A DNA stretch of 22,500 nucleotides from Chrysomallon squamiferum (lineage: Eukaryota; Mollusca; Gastropoda; Neomphalida; Peltospiridae). The stretch is from the NCBI GenBank assembly GCA_012295275.1, contig CM022678.1:7303559-7326058 (forward strand), given 5' to 3'. The position numbers were made by a program, and so were the translations under genes. Of the stretch, positions 20,209 to 22,500 are shown piece by piece; position 1 is the first letter of the stretch, and each line of letters opens with the position of its first letter. A model generated the notes under the pieces. The model was not told where the DNA came from. It saw nothing but the letters and a program-made list of their open reading frames with translations, and ran no database searches.

Positions 20209-20353
20209 GTCTTTCATTCCTATATCTCATTCCTTCCTTCATTCCTATAGTCTTTCCGATCTCTAATCTTCAGTCTTTTAGATCTCTCTGTGTTCTGCAA
20301 TATAAGATATCATCATTGGTAAGATAGATGTAGCATAAGATCGGAGATTTCAG

Positions 20354-20384
20354 GCACACACACACACACATACACACACACAGA
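20354..20384 (+). repeat. Short (AC)n array
   Basis: AC repeats with one ATAC interruption. Confidence 0.9.
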
Positions 20385-20419
20385 AATATATTTTAGAACA
20401 TCTAGTGTACCACGGAATA

Positions 20420-20600
20420 ATAGTTGTTATTATATTACGTTGTGTTATGTTGTTTTATTTTATGTTATTTTATGTTGTGTTAGGTTGGGTTATGTTATGC
20501 TATGTTCTGTTATATTATTTGTATGTTACATTATGTTATGTTGTATTATACTATATTATATTATATTATATTATATTTTATTTTATTTTTTTTATTTTTT
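20420..20600 (+). repeat. Degenerate (TTATG)n / (TTATA)n pentanucleotide array
   Basis: TTATG, TTGTG and TTTTA variants of a 5-bp unit grade into pure TATAT at about 20545-20575. The Leu/Tyr/Val frames across it are repeat translations. Confidence 0.85.
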
Positions 20601-20984
20601 TTATCTTCTAAATTTTAATATAATTCTTTTATTTTTCAAAATTTTGATCCGTTTTTGTTTTTTAATTATTCAGTTCAGGTTTTGTTTTCTTTTGTTTTCT
20701 TTCTTTTTCCTGCATTTCAGTGTTTTCTTTTTATTTCTTTTTTTCCTCTGTTCTTTCTTTTCTTTCTTTTTTCACAAAAAATATTTTTAAAAAAATTTAA
20801 AATAACAATAGAATGTAACATAACGAAAAACAACACCAAAAAAATAAAAAAAAAATAAAAAAAAAAGCAACAAGGCATTTAAACAACAAAGCAACACCCA
20901 CAAAACAAAGACAGAACCAAAACAATAAAACAACAAAACAAAAAGAAAAAAACATAATATAGTGTCTTTTTTTTTTTGCTCATA
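20601..20984. other. T-rich then A-rich low-complexity region
   Basis: T/C-rich to about 20770 and A/C-rich from 20790 to 20960, so strand bias flips at about 20780. No gene. Confidence 0.6.
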
Positions 20985-21176
20985 ATGCAGTTTTTCGGAG
21001 AAAACGCAAACTCGATCATTCAGACAGATAAGGACGACGCCACAGATTCAAAACTTCTCTCTTCACCTTTCCTGATAAACAGAATTAAAGACGAGAAGAG
21101 AAAAATGAACGTGTTGTCGTTGAGATTGAAATCGAGTTTCTCTGTATCGCCGCGTCTTTCGTTTCAGCGAATATGA
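20985..21176 (+). CDS. Candidate ORF or first exon, 63 codons, unknown
   Basis: ATG at 20985, TGA at 21174-21176. The peptide starts MQFFGENANSIIQTDKDDA and continues with SPFLINRI and a basic stretch; it is not repeat-derived and uses varied codons. Residues about 32-36 (FLINRI) loosely resemble short hydrophobic repressor-recruitment motifs found at the N-terminus of some homeodomain factors, but the match is weak and I make no family call. It lies in a CpG-richer, ordinary-complexity stretch (20980-21360). It could be a first exon, a short gene, or chance. Confidence 0.22.
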   Translation: MQFFGENANSIIQTDKDDATDSKLLSSPFLINRIKDEKRKMNVLSLRLKSSFSVSPRLSFQRI

Positions 21177-21356
21177 AAACCTTTTGTTAGCCGGATAAAT
21201 AAATTATTTTGTAACTGTCGCCATTAATATTCCGTTCAAGTGCGGCTGGACCTCACAGATTCAAACTGTACAATTACGTTAGTGATCTCTTTTATCGAAT
21301 TCATTACTGTTAAGAATTTCTTGGTTCAGTCTTTGACCCGTTTGTACGTGACTACG
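21177..21356. other. Ordinary-complexity region downstream of the ORF
   Basis: Unique sequence with ATTAAT-type homeodomain words near 21223. No other feature seen. Confidence 0.4.
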
Positions 21357-21364
21357 TCTGTCTG

Positions 21365-22130
<766 letters not shown>

Positions 22131-22500
22131 AGAAAATTAATCTGAACGATCGTAGATCTGACCACGAAGTTACAACTGTCCTGTAACTGTCAGCTTATGA
22201 CGTACGATCGGAAAATATGTTTTGTGTGTACACGTCACATATTTCTGTCGTTCGCTTTACTCAGCTGAATTACTTTCGTCTAGCTAATCATACAGCTTTG
22301 CTTTGTAATTAACTCCCTTCCGTTCACTCTCCGCGTCTGATTTACCGCGCGCGGATCAAAAAACGCGGATCTGGGTCAAATTATGACGTTATTAATATTT
22401 TCCGATTATCTCCCGTAACTGATTAAATTCTGTGGATGGCTCGGACGGGGCGGAGAGGTGGAAATAAAGGAGGACGGAGCGGTTTATATTCGTTCCAAAA
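22131..22500. promoter_or_regulatory. CpG-rich island at the right edge
   Basis: CpG and GC content rise to the window end. It contains GTTACA-ACTGTCC-TGTAAC (22169-22187, a 6-bp stem), CGCGGATC twice around 22350-22372, CRE-like ATGACGT (22383-22389), TTATCTCCC (22406-22414) and a GC box-like GGGGCGGAG (22447-22455). It looks like the edge of a promoter or CpG island that continues outside. Confidence 0.35.

Noticed and set aside
20430-20520. Telomere-like TTAGGTTGGGTTATG
   Set aside because: It is a variant of the local TTATG pentanucleotide array, and no TTAGGG tandem is present.

Overview
This is a stretch of AT-rich, non-coding eukaryotic genome. No convincing complete gene, rRNA, tRNA, CRISPR array or transposon-coding region is visible. 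Long open frames are mostly translations of simple repeats with no stop codon (poly-Thr/Ile, poly-Leu, poly-Val, Glu-Arg, Ser-Leu, Tyr-Leu-Ser-Ile), and many lack an ATG. The extreme density of long, pure CT/GA, CTAT, CTGT, ACT/ATT, AAAT and CA arrays, with homopolymers up to 55 bases, fits a large, repeat-expanded invertebrate genome. A cephalopod mollusc (Octopus type) is my best guess, from repeat style alone.

Layout. 1-2750: AGT/ACT trinucleotide arrays alternating with CT arrays, including a 171-bp higher-order repeat and a segment duplicated about 1 kb apart. 2750-4560: AT-rich unique DNA. 4568-4728: a 161-bp pure GA array. 5050-5770: a CpG- and CCAAT-rich island with a strong CTCF-like site, a YY1-like site over an ATG, and an imperfect inverted repeat around a CT array. 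5930-6880: GATA, TA, GACA and AAAT arrays. 6885-8600: AT-rich unique DNA and A-rich tracts. 8600-8870: promoter-like island with an ETS palindrome. 8960-9440: CTGT/CTAT array. 9440-11450: unique DNA with CT, TATG and GA arrays. 11455-12625: two long GA arrays around a structured, CpG-richer island. 13020-13220: TTTTA array. 13310-13760: second CpG-rich island with a second CTCF-like site and two hairpins. 13980-15510: ATT, GT and CA arrays. 15945-16380: strongly purine-biased tract. 16560-17310: A55 and two CTAT arrays, one ending in a strand-switch palindrome. 17440-17700: CpG-rich island. 18080-18880: GAT, AAAC/AAAT and TTG arrays. 19010-19200: 53-bp minisatellite. 20100-21460: CT arrays and a TTATG array around a possible 63-codon ORF. 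22130-22500: a last CpG-rich island running off the window edge.

No genes can be shown to work together here. The readable signal is regulatory-looking islands embedded in microsatellites, and the history of the arrays themselves: shared flanks, duplicated blocks, higher-order structure and inverted copies. I found no new enzymatic or defence system. The most testable points are the two divergent CTCF-like sites, the duplicated array flanks, and the inverted repeat at 5377-5765.
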